DNA of 64,000 nt from Membranipora membranacea (GCA_914767715.1 OU612074.1:3177501-3241500); one strand, 5' to 3'. Positions 1-11,816 are shown, numbered from the stretch's first letter. Notes: generated by a model from the sequence alone, not told the origin. A program made the numbers and translations.

Positions 1-1735
1 CATACACGTTCCCCAGCCATCGATCACGGACACCCAACATGCATTCAGACAAGCAAACTTTGCCTGCATTGTACTCCTTTGTTCAGCAAACAAAAGGCCT
101 TTTGTTATACAACTCTCATAGGTGTCTTGGGACATGTCTCCCAGACATCGACCCCCAGGGCCTATCCAAAATACTACATCATAACTGTACTTTATTTTGT
201 AATGTAGTATTAGAAGATTCCAACCTACCTTTATTCTATTGATTACGACTGTTTTGAGGTGAGTCCTATCTATACCCATTTCTATAGCTCTTCTTATGAC
301 TGGAGTGTCCCATCTGGGTCTGATCATTCTCGTGGTGACATTCTGCAGATGAAAGGGCAAACATGGATATCCCGACCAATAATTGGGTACACTGGTAATG
401 AATGCTATGTATAGTGTTACAAATAAGAAAAAGTAGACATTGACTAAGCAGAAGTGGAATGTATGTTGTACAATTGATGATGAATAAACTCTAATACCAT
501 TACTCACTTATATGAGATATCTGACTCTGGGTGGCTGGTATTCTCCAAGTTCTTGTAATGTGTCAGACACAAAACTAGCACCTTTGGTGGAGAGCACATG
601 TTGACAGGTGGGAGATGTTCTAACATGTCTCTTCCATACATCCCCACCTGTCCTCCACTTAGCTGACTTACATCCGCAGTAGAAACATGTGACAGAGTCA
701 GCATCACCTACAGATAAGAGAGAAATTGGTATAATTACCTGTTGAGTCTGCACGTTAACAAAGTACATTGTAATGCTGTTTTTTGCAAAAAGACGGTTGT
801 GTATTTGTCATAGACATGCACAATTTTTCCTGACCAATCTTGAGGGAACAAAATAATACTTAAATCTTTGATCAAACAAACATGGGTGGTTGTGTTTTTG
901 TTATGGGCTTTCGCAAATTTTACTTGACTTATGTAGAGGGCTGGTCTCACAAATCAAAATAAAAAAGAAGACAGTTGGTTAATGAATGAGAGCATAAATG
1001 TGGTTGTTTTATTTCTGATGTTTCTAGCAAACACTTGGGCAGATGCAAAATCAGTAGTTAAAGAATTAATCCGTCTAATGCTTGCCGATAGGATTATGAC
1101 CTAAAGCCAAGTGCATGTTGAATCATGTAACTGGCCATGTATGCCAATGGCGAGTAATTTTAACTATAACAGGATTTAAGAATTATTGGCCACGCTTTTT
1201 TGTGGCATGGTCCTGCCTCTTGCATCATAGACTGACATCATGATGTGTGGTTTTTGATATTAAAGTAGCTGTGAAATAATTTGATAATGATTAACTACAA
1301 CATTCAGCACCTCAGCTGTTGAGGAGTAGGAGGAGGCATGTGGTGTCAATTTCCTGTCAGGACAATGCTTGTTATTTGATCATCAATCAAAAATAAAGAA
1401 AATGCCCCAAGCTTGTATCAGTTTGGATAAGGTACCGACATGGTATTACCCGGATGATCGCTAAATCATACATCAGGTTAAAAAAATCCCTAGATTATTG
1501 TTCTGCCGCAAATTCAGATAGGATAATAATGATGTAGTGCAATGAGACGACAGTCCTTCCATGATTAAATGTCATGCTTGGCTTCAAGAATAAAGCTAAG
1601 AGGACTCAGAAGAAAAAAATATCAGAATTGATCAAAGCTTGATTCACGGATGGAAATCGACACCTACACAGTGCTTCCCTAACTATATGTTTAGGTGTTT
1701 ATTAGGCTATCATAAATCCAGAGACTATTCATGGA
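1..1735. repeat. Duplication unit 1, first block
   Basis: This block is repeated with high identity at 12781-14447; the first 240 bases differ at only a few positions. It contains the BIR exon at 508-707. Homology continues after unmatched insertions: about 3120-4060 matches 17195-18075, 4140-5640 matches 18295-19690, 6400-7100 matches 20650-21330, and 7951-8073 matches 21700-21843. The two copies therefore form one old tandem duplication of about 13-14 kb. Positions 1735-3120 have no counterpart in unit 2. The window starts inside unit 1, so its true left edge is not visible. Confidence 0.85.
508..707 (-). pseudogene. IAP-type BIR exon, copy 1, ending in a stop
   Basis: The exon encodes the zinc-binding half of a baculovirus IAP repeat. 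The spacing C-x2-C-x16-H-x6-C fits the BIR fold exactly (CFYCG, then WKRH, then the SPTC cysteine). A splice acceptor precedes 707 and a good donor (gtgagt) follows 508. Compared with copy 2 at 13246-13445, the last codon before the donor is TAA instead of CAA, so this copy stops at the exon edge. The N-terminal half of the BIR was not found upstream, and the expected RING exon would lie outside the window. BIR domains bind caspases or signalling partners in apoptosis and immune pathways. I call it a non-functional copy, though a truncated product cannot be excluded. Confidence 0.7.
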
Positions 1736-1994
1736 AGTTTTTGATTTGATGTTGCATATGAGAGAACCTTGTTGGTAAGTGTTAACTGATTTGAATCTCG
1801 AAGTAAAACGTTGATGGATTAAATTGTTACACTATAATTTTGTAGACAATTTCAAACAGCAAGTCAAAGGGACAAGTCAGATTAAGCAATGAATAGAGAA
1901 TGTATTGCACAGGTCTTTTGATAATGATAGCCAATTACCCTTACAGGACACTCAGGATGAAACATAATCTGCACTTAAGGAATGATATACTCAC

Positions 1995-2236
1995 ATGCTG
2001 ATCTTTTTGCAACTCCTCCAGAACCTAAAATAAGAAATCAATTATTATTATATCTTTAACATTTAAATAACTGAACTGAGATTAGTGCACAGATATCCTG
2101 GCCAGGCGAGTCTATTTCACAATTTGTTTCAAACATCAATATAACTGTGATTCAGGCAAGCAAAGGAGGCTTTTGCTCTGTATACTGAGGACACAAGGAC
2201 ACACAGAAGTGTCATACAAACAAAAATTCCCTTCAT
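1995..2236 (-). pseudogene. Orphan 5' exons of an antistasin-WAP gene
   Basis: ATG at 2236 opens a peptide of the family signal type (MKGIFVCMTLLCVL), matching the first exons of the inhibitor genes at 5250, 19297, 26549, 30809 and 37156. The usual gtgagt donor is missing. A 30-nt exon at 1995-2024 has a good acceptor and a gtgagt donor, with the same length and phase (2 nt, nine codons, 1 nt) as the small exon of genes D and F. No intact antistasin or WAP exon follows; the position expected for the antistasin exon (about 880-955) is unrecognisable. A degraded X-box-like region lies near 2287-2345. This is the remnant of another family member. Confidence 0.6.
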
Positions 2237-2239
2237 CTT

Positions 2240-4316
2240 TGTCCGTCTTTGATGTCTTTCTTATCTTTGCGGTAGGGTGTATTACAGGTTGTCAGGGTAA
2301 ACTCAAACCATCACTATGGCAACAAACTTTCTGGTTCTTATAATGCCGATGAACTAGAGGTTAAACGGCCTGAAACTATGTTTAATTTTACTGTCTGTCT
2401 AACAAATTGCTTTCTACAAAAGCATAGAAAAGTAAGCCTACTCATTTATTCCTGTATGGCTTAACCTCATACATGGTCAAATGGAACTATACCAAACTGC
2501 CACCGTGCATATGAGGAATTCATAGCCAAGACAATCTGATGATTTGCCTGATCTATATTTTTAGCTTACAGATTATGTGAATGCTATGCTATTGCAAGCT
2601 TACCATAGCTTACCACTGTGAGTTGATTATGATTGAGAAGGACATCAACAGCCAATCAGGGTCAACTGGCCTAAATGTTCATCCAGTGATTGACGATCAA
2701 CTAAATTCCAAATTTTTGCCTGTATTACAAATTTCTAATTACCAAAGCCCATCCATATTCTTAAAAAAAGAAAGCATTTATTCCTGTCTAGCATCCCCTC
2801 ATCCCCTCATCCATCCAATTCTATGTCCATCATCAAATAATGGGTGAAAGCTTTAATGTATTTTTCAATTCCCTACTAAAGTGCCTCTCGTGCTGCCCCA
2901 ACCAGCCTATATGGGGTTGATAGATAACTGTCACTGTCAAACCAAGCTTGCCAATGACCGTCTTTGTATGTCCATAAAACTAATCAAGTTATTATTGAGT
3001 CCAAACTAAAATATTATTGTCCATGTCAGTCCTTACAAATCTAAAGTTGGCTATAAGAGTTCAACTCTGTCACATTTCTTGTGAATTTTGTAACAGATTT
3101 GAAGATGATCAAACTAAGTAAGATCAAGCTTTAAACTATAGTAGTTTATAGGAAATCAGGTTCGGTATGTGTGCGGACAAATTGACGGACATAATCATTG
3201 AATAGCATACATGGGTTGCGTAAATGAATAAAGTAACACTGACAGTAATAACCAGGATCCACAGACAAAATTTAAAAAATCCTAATACATGAATTATTTG
3301 TTACATATTATAAATCTGACTGAAAACAAAAATGCTTATTAGTTCTTCCCTCATTGATCTTTTACTGAACTTGAAAGGTTTGCATCACAATGTCTGGTTA
3401 TAGCACTATGCTTTTTTGAGAGAATGGTATTGAACTTCACTCATTTGCAATGAATTTGCAGTTAACCATACAATAGGCACGTATTTATAGCAATCAATTC
3501 ACATTTTGTCTGCAGCTTTTTGTTATTTTTACTATTATATTGCTAGATTATCTTCCTACTGCGCTATAGCAATGCAAAACGAAAACAAAACCAACAACTC
3601 AAACACGATTGGTCATATTATCTACCAGAAGTTATCAGAGTAGCTAGTCATTTTGCGATCTCAGTATCATTGCATCCCCATTGATAATCATTGGGAAAGA
3701 TTTCCCTCTTGCACCAACATAAACCTTAGACCTCCCACTTTACACCTCAAGTATAGATCCCTTACCATAATGTACTTTTTTTCTGCTCAGGTGATTATCG
3801 TTAAACGATGAACAGAAAATGGGGTACGGATGAAAAGTTCCCAAATTTCCTTGCTAAATTAAACGTTGGCCAAAATCTACTCCCCACCTGTTTACTTTGT
3901 ATAAACTCCCATCTCAGCTTTCTGAATTTTAATGCCAGGAGTTTGTGCCAGCCGTTAGCTTTTCTTCCCAAAACAAGCAATACTATGCTCTAGTTAACAT
4001 TTCCTCTACAGTAGACAATTTATTAATAATTGATCTTATGTATGCATATTCTCATTGGCCCCGAAAGGGTCAATGAATAGCAAATAAAGTGAATATTATT
4101 ATATAGATATATATTGCATTATCACTTGTACATGGAAACTTTAAGTGGTATCTCTTTGGAGCTGTCTAGCAATTTGTCAGTTATCTGCACCTGTTTACCA
4201 TAGAGCCAAGGCAATATCTCAATGATTCCGTTCACTCTTTTTGATATTGGGTATCATTTATTTGGAGCAAACAATACGAGCACAAAATTAATTGCAGTTA
4301 TTGCCAACTCATTGAT
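2240..4316. other. Intergenic, no gene seen
   Basis: No exon was recognised here. From about 3120 the sequence matches 17195 onward in the second duplication unit. It is AT-rich and carries stop codons in all frames. Confidence 0.6.
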
Positions 4317-5250
4317 TTACTTAGAAACTATACGCGGATCGTAAGTGCCTGGTGGTATGCAAACTCTACCGCATACTCCGGGGCAGCAAAGCAAATCTGA
4401 TGCACAATCGTAATCACTTGTACATTGATCAGATCTTTTCTGACATCGACCTGCTAGGCCACTGCTAGCTGCGCACTCTCTAACTGGCTTAATTGCAGCA
4501 GGATCTAGAAAAAAATTATAGATTATTAGTTCAACCCATTAGTTGCCTATAACTTAATCTCTATAAAGTAAGTAAGACACTCGATATGATATAATATATT
4601 TGATTTCATACTAGTAGATACAATGAAGGAACATCCAAACTTAATTTCTATTTAATATAGTGAACAACCTCAAAAATCAGTAGCAAAGCTATTCTTGCCT
4701 AACTTTGTACACTGATCCCCTTTTGAAGATCAATCATATACTATCTCCTATTAAATCTGAATCACAAGAATATAAAGATTGATAAACCGTTTGACAGTAC
4801 TTACTGCAAGTACATTTGCTACAGCCAAATCCTCTGTTCTGATATCCCCAGGGGCAGAAGAGAAGACAATGTGGTTGAAATGAACATCCTGGTTGCCCTG
4901 AGCATAGTAAAAGAGAAGACAGTCATTAATGAATGATGACATACATGTGGCTTGTAGGGATTTTATATCTGTTTTATCGCTGATATTTCTGGCAAAAGCC
5001 TGGGGCAAATTAGGCATCATTAGAAGATAATGCTCCTTTCATGATGTAGCACATTAAGTGGTTTATTGCCAAAAGAAGCTGCCAACAAATGGAAATGTGA
5101 TCAAATATTCTGGATGGAAGTAAAAGATAGGAGGATGCTGCCACCGGACCAAATATAATAAATCAAAATGTATAACTCACACGAAGGGGCAGCAGCTGAT
5201 GCAGCAGCAAGGACACACAAAAGTGTCCCACAAACAAAAAGTCCCTTCAT
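4317..5250 (-). CDS. Secreted antistasin-WAP protease inhibitor A
   Basis: Three exons: 5181-5250, 4805-4897 and 4317-4504, all joined in phase 1, giving 116 residues. Residues 1 to about 20 are a signal peptide (MKGLFVCGTLLCVLAAASA). Exon 2 is one antistasin-type domain with spacing C-x5-C-x3-C-x10-C-x2-C-x-C. Exon 3 is a WAP four-disulfide core with all eight cysteines (C-x9-C-x6-C-x5-C-x5-CC-x3-C-x3-C). Both families are usually extracellular serine-protease inhibitors, and WAP proteins can also be antibacterial; which applies here is unknown. All splice sites are GT-AG. The start is fixed by the signal peptide and its conservation in the paralogs. It lacks the 30-nt exon of D and F. The closest relative is gene B in the second duplication unit. 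Confidence 0.87.
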
Positions 5251-5310
5251 CTTTGTATGTCTTTGTTCTCTGTCTTGTCTCTGCTGTAAAATATAAGTAA
5301 TAATAGTCTT

Positions 5311-5370
5311 TTTTATAGCTTGATCACACAAGTAGGATGTAATCACAGGTTGACAGGTTGCCATAGGAAC
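5311..5370 (-). promoter_or_regulatory. Promoter of gene A: TATA box and X-box-like motif
   Basis: A TATAAAA box on the minus strand lies at 5311-5317, about 60 bp upstream of the ATG. At 5357-5370 is GTTGCCATAGGAAC, a variant of the RFX X-box consensus GTTGCCATGGYAAC. Between them is the family-conserved segment TTGTGTGATC. CCAAT-type motifs follow further upstream near 5405-5460. The assignment rests on motif match and on conservation with genes B, D and F. Confidence 0.55.
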
Positions 5371-5824
5371 CTGAAACTGTAAATTGCAAGCTATAGATAT
5401 CTAGTCAATGTGTTGATTCTGATTGGATGTCGGGAAGGAAATCAACAGCCAATCAGAGAAGACTGGCCTGAACGTTCATCCATTGATTGACACATACATC
5501 CTAAAAAACTTTGGCTTCTGATATTGATGACATTTTGATCGGTGTCAAACTACGTACATATCCTTGTCTCTCTGTAAGGCCTTATGTATAGGTGTGACAA
5601 ATCAATATCAAATAGATTCCACTGAAACAAAGGAGATAAAAATTTGACCTTCGGGGCATCATATTTATGTTTTCAATATTTTTAGTTGAATATTGACATT
5701 GTGCACGTTTGGCTTGATGGAGTTCTTGGATAAGATTCTTCTGTTATACCTTTGTTGGCTTCAATCTTCTTTTTACAAGGTCTTGAGCCCTTCAAACGAA
5801 AGTGTCTAATCCCAGTAGGCCAGC

Positions 5825-5945
5825 ACCCTTCCTCTTCCTTTTCCTCCTCCTCTTCCTCCTCCTCATCTTCATCCTCATCCTCGTCCTCTTTCTCCTCCTC
5901 TTCCTCCTCCTCTTCCTCCTCCTCTTCCTCCCTCTCTTCCTCTTT
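5825..5945. repeat. Pyrimidine (TCC/TTCCTC) microsatellite
   Basis: About 120 bases of almost pure pyrimidine with TCC and TTCCTC units. A shorter version occupies the matching place in duplication unit 2 (19855-19898). Open frames across it encode only runs of Ser or Leu/Phe and are not genes. Confidence 0.9.
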
Positions 5946-7950
5946 CTCATTTGGGAAGAGTTCCCTCTCTCACCAACCTACCACTTTACAACCTGTGGAT
6001 AGATCCCGACCATAAGTGCACTTTCAATCTGCAATGATAAGCATGTGCCTCATATAAGAGTAACATACTCACAGAACAAAATGTTGGCCATTTTGCTAGC
6101 TTAATTTGAGTTAGCCGAAATCTACTCAATTTGCTTTGTATTATCTTCCTTCTAAACTGACTCTTCTTTGGAGGACTATAGACACTGAAGACCATAAAAG
6201 GATTGCAGCATGCCAGCAATGACAAACACACGCGTATGCATACCTCAAGAATTCAGGACTCACCTTGGAATATTGACATTGACTTGATAGCCTAACAATC
6301 AACAATAAGACAAAAAGAAAAGCAACGTTTGATGTACAAATGACACAATCACTTTTACTCTGAATTTTGAATTTTAATTTCCCCCACGAGCATGATCTAT
6401 TAATTTAGTTATTCATCACAAGTGTTGTACCTTAGAGGTCTGGAACATATATGTGTTAGCTTTTCTGTTATCATGACCTTAATAACAAAGAGCAGTTGTT
6501 TAAGCCAAGGTAACACAGAATGTTTGATGGCTGAATACCAGTTATCCGGTAAGAATTAGGGTCACACTACATCAAATTAAGTATAAATTAGCGTAGGCAT
6601 TTGCATCTTCACCAAAAAAATCTGTAATGTGAGTAGAACTCTCATTCTGGTGTGGATTCATTATACATTATACAGAAACAATATTAGTTTTTTTAAATAC
6701 AAATAAGTGTCACTTTCATAAATTTTTTATGCCAATTTCTTAAATAGTCCCACACTTAAGAAGAAGTTCCTTCTATTGTGGTAGCTAATAATGCATCATG
6801 TCTTCTTATTATTGTTTTTACTATTATTATAACAATGTGATTCGGTTTCCATGCTCTGAATATGATGGGTGCCAAACATTGCCAGTAAACTTATCGAGTT
6901 TTCAATCATCCATCTCAGTATCTCTCATAAACAAGCCGAGGCACCTGTCACTGTTATTTTTAATTGTAGTTCATGGCTCCTCGCAATCAAAGCTTTGGCT
7001 CAATTGGTGACTCATGTTTCTTGAAGCTATATTGCTTTTTCCTTGACATACCATCATTGTCTTCTGAGAAAGGCATTGATCAAAAATTTGACAGTAGTAG
7101 TAGTGAATTTTGAAACGTTTGCGCATTAATTTAAAAAATTAAAAAGAACTTTTGAGAGACCATCACTATTTTATTTTTCAAAGACTCAGTTCTCAGTGGA
7201 GATGCTACAGAGAGTGGTTCAGATGAGATCAGCCAACATAATGCCATTACAGCATTGAACATGTGTTGATTATCAAAGTGAAGTTGGTTGTATTTTTGTT
7301 GCAGTTGACAAATTGATTACCTATACAAGCTGAGTCCATGCTGTCTGTCCCAGGTGAGGCTAAATTGTCTCACATAAGAAGTTAATGTAAGATTAAAGAC
7401 TCCAGAAAGACTACAGCAACACATAGTCTGGCAGCTAGTTCTGTAGTAGTTACACAATATTCTCACACTTAGAAAATTCAGAGCACTTCTGGGTAAAAAC
7501 TATATACAGTGTTAGAAGTTGTCCTCCCTCCACATATATGAGGTATGAGGTATTCATGGGACATATGCTGTAACAGCCCAATAAATCATCACTTCTATCT
7601 ACTTGAGAGAACTGTATAAATTCATAAATGAAGTTATCTTCTATCGTAAAATGTCTCCTGACAATAGAACTATATTTGTTTTGAGCTTGTGTGTAAAATA
7701 ATGGTAATTAAAAGTATTTTGGAGTGGTAGCTTATTAGGTTGGCACGGGCACTATGCCCCATGAATACTGCATAGCTCTTAGATGAGAAGGTAGGAAAAT
7801 TTCTAACACTATTCATAATGTTATCAAAAACTGTGTTGAATTTTCTAAATGTGAAAATATTGCATAATTACTGCAGATCTACCTGCCAGACTATATATTG
7901 CTATGGTCCTTCTGAAATCAGTGAATTCATGTATATATTTCTGAATAATA
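5946..7950. other. Duplicated intergenic DNA
   Basis: No exon was recognised. Positions 6400-7100 match 20650-21330 in unit 2. Positions 7180-7290 match 21425-21530 in inverted orientation, so one unit has a local inversion. Confidence 0.5.
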
Positions 7951-8073
7951 CACAGAATTGGGGTTTTGTGGTCACTGCTGTCTTGCAAACTTCCTTCAAT
8001 GCAAAGTTCTCTTGATCCACACTCTGCATCACAAAGACAGTTGACACCACTCAGTCGCATTTGTCTCATGCCA
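7951..8073 (-). pseudogene. WAP exon relic, unit 1
   Basis: On the minus strand the sequence aligns to the WAP exons of genes D-F: GVNCLCDAECGS and then ELC are readable before small deletions destroy the CC pair and the tail. It lines up with the broken WAP exon at 21700-21843 in the second duplication unit. No usable acceptor or full cysteine set remains. Confidence 0.65.
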
Positions 8074-8747
8074 TCAGTCAAGATAGAGAGGTTATATGCA
8101 GCAACAGTATTTTTCAGATTGCAGCGTAATTCAACAACAATCCAAAAATTAATCATATTTTTTGTCAGTTAATATCATGAGCAAAAAAATATGTGTACTA
8201 TAAATAACAAAAAATATAAGCATAATATATAGTATGCTTATGAATAAGTATTTATGTGTCTATGGCAGCCTCGGTAGTCAAAAAACTTTTACCAAAGAGA
8301 AACAAAACAAATCATTGTATGTTCTTGGAACAGCTCTAATGGAGGCAGGCGAGTATTTCTTAGCAACCCTCGATACAAAAAAAACTTTTTGTTATCAGTT
8401 ATCACTGCATGGTGATGTTGTTGTGCCCATTGGCTTGTCTCATTTACGTCATTACAACCAAAACACCTCAGTGAAGAGGATGCTCAGGACAGGATTAGAC
8501 AGAGCAAAGTCTTTGGCAGGCACCTGCTACTTGAACAGGAAAGAGCGGAGAAAAATGAGCAATCAATACACCTGCCCATTTTTTGGACTTCTTTGTTAAC
8601 AAAAAGGATTTTTATAAGTACATGATTAGAAGAATCCGATGTAAGTGTGTACAAAGGTATTATGTGGCTTTGATTGATTACAATTATGCAGATTTAGGTT
8701 ACAGTTTGGAAATGCTATTGGTCCGTTCTCTATATATGTACGTTCGG

Positions 8748-9046
8748 TTAGGTGTGAATCAATACGTAATGATCTGGCACCTCTACTAAAGTGTTGTCGA
8801 AACGCATCCCTCCTTTTTCCATCTCGTGTAAACATGTCCCCAATAAATCTTGTGAAGGGCATCTCGGTGCCATCTCAGAAGGTGGGGCTATATCAGAATT
8901 GTGTGTGCTCCTCTTTTGTTGAGAACTACTAAGCATCTCATTTTTATTGATGACGCTATAGTCTGCATATTCATCAGACTTATCAATGTTATCATAGACA
9001 GGTGTCATGGCAGATTTGCAGTCAAGGTCATTGGTGTTCTTTCCAT
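8748..9046 (-). CDS. Possible terminal exon of a tyrosine-motif cytoplasmic tail
   Basis: An open segment of 98 codons plus stop follows a good acceptor (ttccattccag) in phase 1 and ends in TAA. The peptide is polar, has few cysteines and holds several Y-x-x-I motifs: VYDNI, DYSVI and HYVLI, plus EYADY. Such spacing resembles SH2-docking or ITIM-like tails of transmembrane receptors. I could not find a membrane-spanning exon or ectodomain upstream, and the family is not recognised. A U2-headed SINE pair starts about 740 bp upstream. The open frame could still be chance. Confidence 0.35.
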
Positions 9047-9784
9047 CTGGAATGGAAATATATGTACCAAATCTCATTGGTAGGGATGTAATTTTCAGAT
9101 CAGATTTTCAATAACCTTCAGGCCATGTGGTGTTAAGTCATGATCTGAAGGGCCTCTGACTTAGCCTACAGCTCATCTTTGTGGTCTCATTTATCCAAAC
9201 CTGGATCCTGTATTAGTGATTTACAACACCTGCAATCGATTAGCTTAAGGTCTATAATATTCACCGGTCGGTCGTTAGCCTCTCTTCATACCAATACTAA
9301 TACCATTTCAGCACCAACACCCCCCCCCCCCTAACCATAACAATTAAACTGTTGAGCAGTCATCTTTGATTTTTTACCATAACTACGTAAGACCACTTAG
9401 AAGAGATGTCACTGCAGATTAATGGATTAGGGTTACTCAAGTTTTCAGTGATATATAAGAATGAAGAACAGTTACATCTGTATGCTAATCTGTTAGGATC
9501 TGTCAGTGGCTGGTGTAAACTCCCGCATTCCAAGACACTATGAATATCAATATTTTCTCTTTGATTCTACTAGTCTTCATATCTTAAGCTGCCTCTGCCA
9601 GAGTTTGGGAGTTAAAATTGTGTCAGGATAAATCTGAACCAGGTGTGTACCAGTAGTTAATAGCATCATTTCTGATTATTAAAATAACACACACTCTTTA
9701 GCTATTAATAATTTTTGGCACTACCCACTAAGTCTAAATACAAAATACTTCAATTCCTGGTTTGTGCAAGCAATATGTGCTTAT

Positions 9785-10005
9785 TCTCGGCCTATTGGCT
9801 AAGATCAAAGTGTCACTGCCAATGGCCGATTAGTGCCAGTTCAGTTTTGGCAGCTTGCTGCACACTTATGATTAGGAGGTCCTCTATGGCCTCACCTCTA
9901 GGATACATTCTAGTGTTCTAGAATGCATCACATTCTCAGTATGAGGATAAGGGCACCTTGCGTCCCTCTTTAGGGGCAGCCCAATCTTCTGTTTCTTAGC
10001 AAACA
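9785..10005 (+). mobile_element. U2-headed SINE, copy 1
   Basis: It starts with TTCTCGGCCTATTGGCTAAG, matching U2 snRNA from about nucleotide 6, then continues into the shared non-U2 body that ends ...CTGTTTCTTAGCAAACAG. The 14-base string CAATATGTGCTTAT lies before copy 1 (from about 9771), between copies 1 and 2, and (with one change) after copy 2, as expected for target-site duplications around tandem insertions. The first few U2 bases are merged with or lost into the target sequence. Confidence 0.8.
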
Positions 10006-10020
10006 GCAATATGTGCTTAT

Positions 10021-10251
10021 TCTCGGCCAGGTTCTCGGCCTTTTGGCTAAGATCAAAGTGTCACTGCCAATGGCCGATTAATGCCAGTTCTGTTTTGGCA
10101 GCTCGCTGCGCACCAACGATTAAGAGGTCCACCATGGTCTCACCTTTAGGATGCATTCTAGTTTTCTAGGATGTATCACATTCTCAGTATGAGGATTTAA
10201 GGCACCTTGCGTTCCTCTTTAGGAGCAGCCCAATATTCTGTTTCTTCGCAA
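10021..10251 (+). mobile_element. U2-headed SINE, copy 2
   Basis: A second copy in direct orientation, 15 bp after copy 1. It retains TTCTCGGCCTTTTGGCTAAG, identical to U2 snRNA over this stretch, preceded by a partial duplicate of the same bases. The body aligns with the other copies with scattered substitutions. It is followed by CAGTATGTGCTTAT, a one-mismatch copy of the flanking direct repeat. Confidence 0.8.
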
Positions 10252-10259
10252 ACAGCAGT

Positions 10260-11430
10260 ATGTGCTTATATATATTTCATCATTTTGATTAGAGTTCCAT
10301 CAATGAAGCCTTGCTGGGTCTTTTAGCCCTCCCCCCGTTAAAAATGTACCTCAGTATTTTTATTAATGCCCCAACAGGAAAAGAAAAAATTCTTGTTACA
10401 AAGCAGTTAGCCACAGTGAACTTCATACACTGCAATTTTTTGCAGGTTATCTGTCTTTCTTACCATTCCTAACTGTATTTATGATCCCCTGAGCCCTGCA
10501 AACACACAAAACGGGACCATGCGAAAATAGAGAATGAGGCATTTGAGTATCCCACAATGCATTTCTTCTGGCATTCCCTTTGAAAACTAGGGCATCTCAT
10601 AAATGGTTTGAAAAAATTATCCAAACATTTTACCATTGTTGATCAGTACATTTCACAGAACGCTAGAGTGAGGTTGCCGGAATCTAGAACATTTATGTCC
10701 CTCAGCTCATTGTTGGAGACTGCCATATTGCTTGTGAAAGGATAGGACCTGCAGGGTCTGGACAGTCAAGTGCTAAATTGTGTAACTGCGATAAGTGTAG
10801 AGAAGAATTTTTGCGAATAGGTCTATATAAAGAAATGTTGTATTATTTTTTTAAGTATTCGGGCTGTTCTACTATGAATGATATCCGAGATGTATCAGAT
10901 GCTTGGTCTAGAAGCTGATTGTATGTTTGTAAGGGATACGGTCCTAGACAGAATATTTTTGATAATATTGATAATCAATATCAAAGCGATGGCCAGATAA
11001 CCCATCAGAAATACCCTTCTTGGATGTACAACTTATGATATTTTCAATTTATTCAATATTACCATGATTAGGACTGTTATGGCTGATCTATTGTTATATG
11101 TGAACATTTTTACGGCTATTGTAACCAGTAAACATTTTAATGCAAATACAAAGTTAGTATTGAAAACATAGATGTCACTAAACAGCAGAACAGCTCTTTT
11201 TAGCAGACCACTATTTTATAGCTATATGTAAAAGCGATGACTTTAGTTATATTTTTGAAAACCTGACCAGACTTCTATAGACTTTGTTAGATCTTTTCTT
11301 GCAATCACCATCACTAGTAAACTTTTCATCTCGATGTACGCATGTTCTCTTTTGCCTTTAGCACTGACCAGCTAATAATACCTATAGTTTTGCTTAAAAA
11401 CTCTGACAAAGTTTTTACAAATTTTAGTAT
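10260..11430. other. Intergenic, no gene seen
   Basis: AT-rich sequence without recognisable exons or repeats, apart from a short C run near 10330. Confidence 0.5.
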
Positions 11431-11434
11431 AATA

Positions 11435-11524
11435 CACAGCCAGCTCTTAAAAGCGTTCGGGATGGCGATTGCGGCCGTAGGCGGCCGTGATCGCCATCCC
11501 AAACGCTTTTTAGGGCTAGCTGTG
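11435..11524. repeat. GC-rich 43-bp-arm hairpin
   Basis: Two 43-base arms (11435-11477 and 11482-11524) are near-perfect reverse complements with about seven mismatches around a 4-base loop. The stem is GC-rich (GATGGCGATYGCGGCCG) inside AT-rich DNA. The length is compatible with a small-RNA precursor or with a tiny palindromic transposon relic. No matching second copy was found in the window. Confidence 0.85.
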
Positions 11525-11816
11525 ATTCTCCTTAGAGTTTTGACACTATTGAACTTGGCATAAGAACATTCTTATTTTTTATGATATTATCAACTATGAT
11601 GGATTTTGCAGGTAAAATATCATATTTATGTGAACTAATGATGCAGAATCATTACTTTGTATGGTTTTGACTGTAGAGATTAACCATAGCTATCAACAGT
11701 ATCTGGAAATTTTTTGAGATTTGAAAAGCACCTTAGGCAAGATAAAGCTTTAAGTGAGTATGCTTTCTTAGGTTCACTGCTATAACTAACCTGTCTTGAT
11801 AAGCATATATTCGCTA

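Noticed and set aside
39-242. Plus-strand open frame conserved in both duplication units (second copy 12732-13022)
   Set aside because: Conservation is explained by the recent duplication; there are no recognisable domain or splice signals, and real genes nearby are on the other strand.
5752-6015. Open frames with poly-Ser or poly-Leu/Phe
   Set aside because: They are translations of the TCC microsatellite.
8234-8599. 121-codon open frame on the plus strand
   Set aside because: No domain, no splice or promoter context, and no copy in the second duplication unit; one long frame of this size is expected by chance in 64 kb of such DNA.
9785-10251. Functional U2 snRNA genes
   Set aside because: Only about the first 30 nt match U2; the branch-site pairing region, Sm site and 3' stems are absent, and target-site duplications are present.
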